A stretch of DNA of 64,000 nucleotides, taken from assembly GCA_000320545.1 (NCBI GenBank), contig ADNK01002758.1:62001-126000 (forward strand), in the 5' to 3' direction. The notes beneath the pieces were generated by a model. The model had not been told where the DNA came from. It worked only from the letters and a program-made list of their open reading frames with translations, and did no database searches. Below, in pieces: positions 61,962 through 64,000 of the stretch. This DNA comes from Bigelowiella natans CCMP2755 (Eukaryota > Cercozoa > Chlorarachniophyceae). A program made the position numbers and the translations under genes. Numbering within the stretch: position 1 is the stretch's first letter; each line of letters begins with the position of its first letter.

Positions 61962-64000
61962 GTGCTGGGAGGTGCGATGAAGTATGTTTGGGAAGACGAA
62001 GTTCTTCCCGCGTTAAATTCCATTCCTTTTACAAAGGAAATCCTCTACTTCGGTGCGAAAACGACAACAACAACGACAACAACAACAAAGAGTTCTGCTA
62101 AAATTAAATCGGTCCTACTACTTGCGAGGAAGGAACTAAAGGATGGGAAGCTGCCATCATTTATGACCATTGTTCATCGGTATAATCACCTACCAAAATA
62201 ATACTTAGCTGCACAACAACAACAACAACAGCAACAATAAACAATGGCAGCAACAACAATCGCAACAACAACAATAGCAACAACAACCTTCTGCAACCAG
62301 TTCCGGATGCCCCCCCCTGAAAGTCGCAGCCGCAGCCGTAGCCGTAGTCAGAGCCGTCGCCGCCGTCGCCACCGCCGCCGAAGCGATCGTGACCAACAGC
62401 GTCGCCGGTATGAAAGCGACTCGAGCAACAGTCCGAGACGGAGCAGCCAAAGGAGAAGGGGAGAGAGGAGGTAGTCTCTGTGCATTACCGACCGAATGGG
62501 AAATAATTCTCTCTTAAACAGGAAGAGAAGCCGCGAGGATCCAAGGTTCTCCTCTAGTAGAAGGAGAAGGAGAAGAAATCACGAGGCGAGACCCGCAGAC
62601 AAATCCAGAAGAAATACAACATCGCGGGGAGGGTTTATTGCTTTCAGAGAGGCGGCCACTCAGGCAGAACCAAGCGAAGATGCACAGACGCATTCTATGC
62701 AGGGAAGAACACCATCGTCCTCCTGTGAAAAGAGTAAGTTTTTGAGCGAATACGAGAAGAATGAGCTTCAGCGACGAAGCGACTTGAGGAAACGGTACAT
62801 CATTACCTGACCATACCATCACGATTAGGAACATTATTGGACCTGATAACCCCCTTCCTATTCCGTCATCCTCCTTTTCCCACTCAATCAGGATACGAGA
62901 TAAATTATCCAAGAAGTCGACGACAACTTCTCCGCCGTCAACAGTGGATTCTACTTTGCAAAGAATGCTGAAAAGCTCTCATGACGAGATCAAACACGTG
63001 TGTCTCAATTCGAATGTCCCTCTCACAAAGCTCCGAGAATTATATTAACTCTGTATTGTCAATACAGGTAGCCTCAAAGGACGCTAGTTTGACAAAGGTT
63101 GTTTTTAAATCGCTGCAAGATGATGAGGAGGACATGAAGAACAGAAACTATTGCGTTTCTTTGACAGAACTGCGCCAAAAATTTGATAGGTAAGTAAAAA
63201 TTAGAAGGATTGTTTTCAATGAGATATGACAGAGGCGCGATCTTTTTGCTTAGGGATGAGAGGTACAAGTCGATGATAAAAGAAGTGGAAAGTGAAGGAA
63301 TTGAATCTTTAGCGGACAAGTTCCAGCCTTCTAGTACGAAATCGCAACATCAGGTTAAGACTCTGAATTACAGCTTTGCTGTCGAATCTTAAACTTGTGA
63401 TGACCTTTAATTTCTGGTGACAATATACATCTAAGAATAAATATGCATATTTTTTACATTAGGACACTTTGGTGGATGATGCCCATTGTGATGCCATCTT
63501 TGGGAACCCATTCCTCACTGAGGAAAAACTGCGAGGAGGGACTGGAAGTGAAGATCTCACCGGTCGCCAAGGAAAGCGAACGGAGGCAAAACCAAAGCCA
63601 CAGCATACTAGTGGTAAAACAGGGAAACTGCATCTTCGACAGCATGGTCGGTTTAGACGCGCGGGTCTTGGATCGATATCGGACCAACAGGTCTGAAAAA
63701 GTTTTATGGGATCGCAAGCGATCGTAATCATCGTCATGTGTGTTTCTCTCATTTCATTATTTCATTATTGTGGTATCTGGTTTTGCATGGTCAACAATGT
63801 TGTTGTATACTATAGATTTCGCGATTGCAGACTGAGGAAGAACGATGGGCAGAGGAAAGGGAGCGTAGCTGGAAGGCGTCAAAAAACAACGACGATGACT
63901 CTGACTCAGATAGCAGCTGGGGAACCAACGGCAGTTGTGATTCACAGAAATACGTAGATATTGAAAGGAGAAAGTACACACAAGATCTTCGTGCTGAACC
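61962..64000 (+). CDS. RS-domain protein, unknown function (runs off right edge)
   Basis: The reading frame is open from about 61873; possible starts are GTG 61962 or ATG 61977 (MKYVWEDEVLPALNSIPFTK), or an ATG in an upstream exon. An exon from 62297 encodes a classic Arg/Ser region (SRSRSRSRSQSRRRRRHRRR). It is followed by exons at 62522 (KRSREDPRF), 62890-63030 (SKKSTTTSPPSTVDSTLQRM), 63069-63190 (LTKVVFKSLQDDEEDMKNRN), 63255-63353, 63463-63692 (DTLVDDAHCDAIFGNPFLTE) and from 63830 (TEEERWAEERERSWKASKNN), reaching the window end still open. RS domains are typical of splicing factors; no RNA-recognition motif is visible here. The start region lies within or against the first exon of the RNF8-like gene on the other strand. 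Confidence 0.55.

Noticed and set aside
62205-62450. Minus-strand Ala/Cys-rich ORF
   Set aside because: Antisense of the Arg/Ser-coding exon and a (CAA)n tract on the + strand.
1-64000. tRNA, rRNA, CRISPR or intact transposon genes
   Set aside because: I looked for cloverleaf-like segments, conserved rRNA blocks, regularly spaced repeats and transposase or reverse-transcriptase motifs and saw none.

Overview
The window is eukaryotic nuclear DNA. Genes are split into many short exons with GT-AG introns, and most reading frames had to be rebuilt exon by exon by matching intron phases; no intact gene is a single long ORF. The protein set (PARP-type zinc finger, MINDY deubiquitinase, PIP kinase, Hog/Hint protein, Rho signalling kinase, FHA-RING E3 ligase, mitochondrial inner-membrane protein) together with the gene layout suggests a unicellular or algal protist. 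A stramenopile is my best guess, because strict alternation of gene strand is a feature I recall being reported for the brown alga Ectocarpus. This assignment is inference.

Layout, left to right: PARP-finger protein (-), coiled-coil protein (+), UBA-MINDY deubiquitinase (-), PIP kinase (+), secreted DOMON-DOMON-Hint protein (-), EF-hand membrane protein (+), a small unknown gene (+), DH-PH-CRIB-STE20 kinase with a basic region upstream (-), basic/TM gene(s) (+), basic disordered repeat protein (-), SLC18-like MFS transporter (+), Tim21/Coa1-like mitochondrial protein (-), beta-lactamase-fold serine hydrolase (+), RNF8-like E3 ligase (-), RS-rich protein (+, runs off the right edge). Apart from the small gene at 28.7-29.6 kb, strands alternate strictly, giving a series of head-to-head (divergent) and tail-to-tail (convergent) spacers.

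The two kinds of spacer differ in sequence. Tail-to-tail spacers carry islands packed with CTAG-containing palindromes (GCTAGC, TCTAGA, ACTAGT); head-to-head spacers do not. Two of these islands also share a diverged dispersed repeat of about 130-150 bp in opposite orientations. Introns of some genes (coiled-coil, MINDY, PIP kinase, MFS) are saturated with di- and trinucleotide microsatellites, while others (DOMON-Hint, Rho kinase) are nearly free of them.

Several products touch the same themes: membrane phosphoinositide and Rho signalling (PIP kinase; DH-PH-CRIB-STE20 kinase), ubiquitin signalling (UBA-MINDY; FHA-coiled-coil-RING) and possibly DNA-damage response (PARP finger, FHA-RING). I see no operon-like functional grouping. 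No tRNA, rRNA, CRISPR array or intact transposase was recognised.
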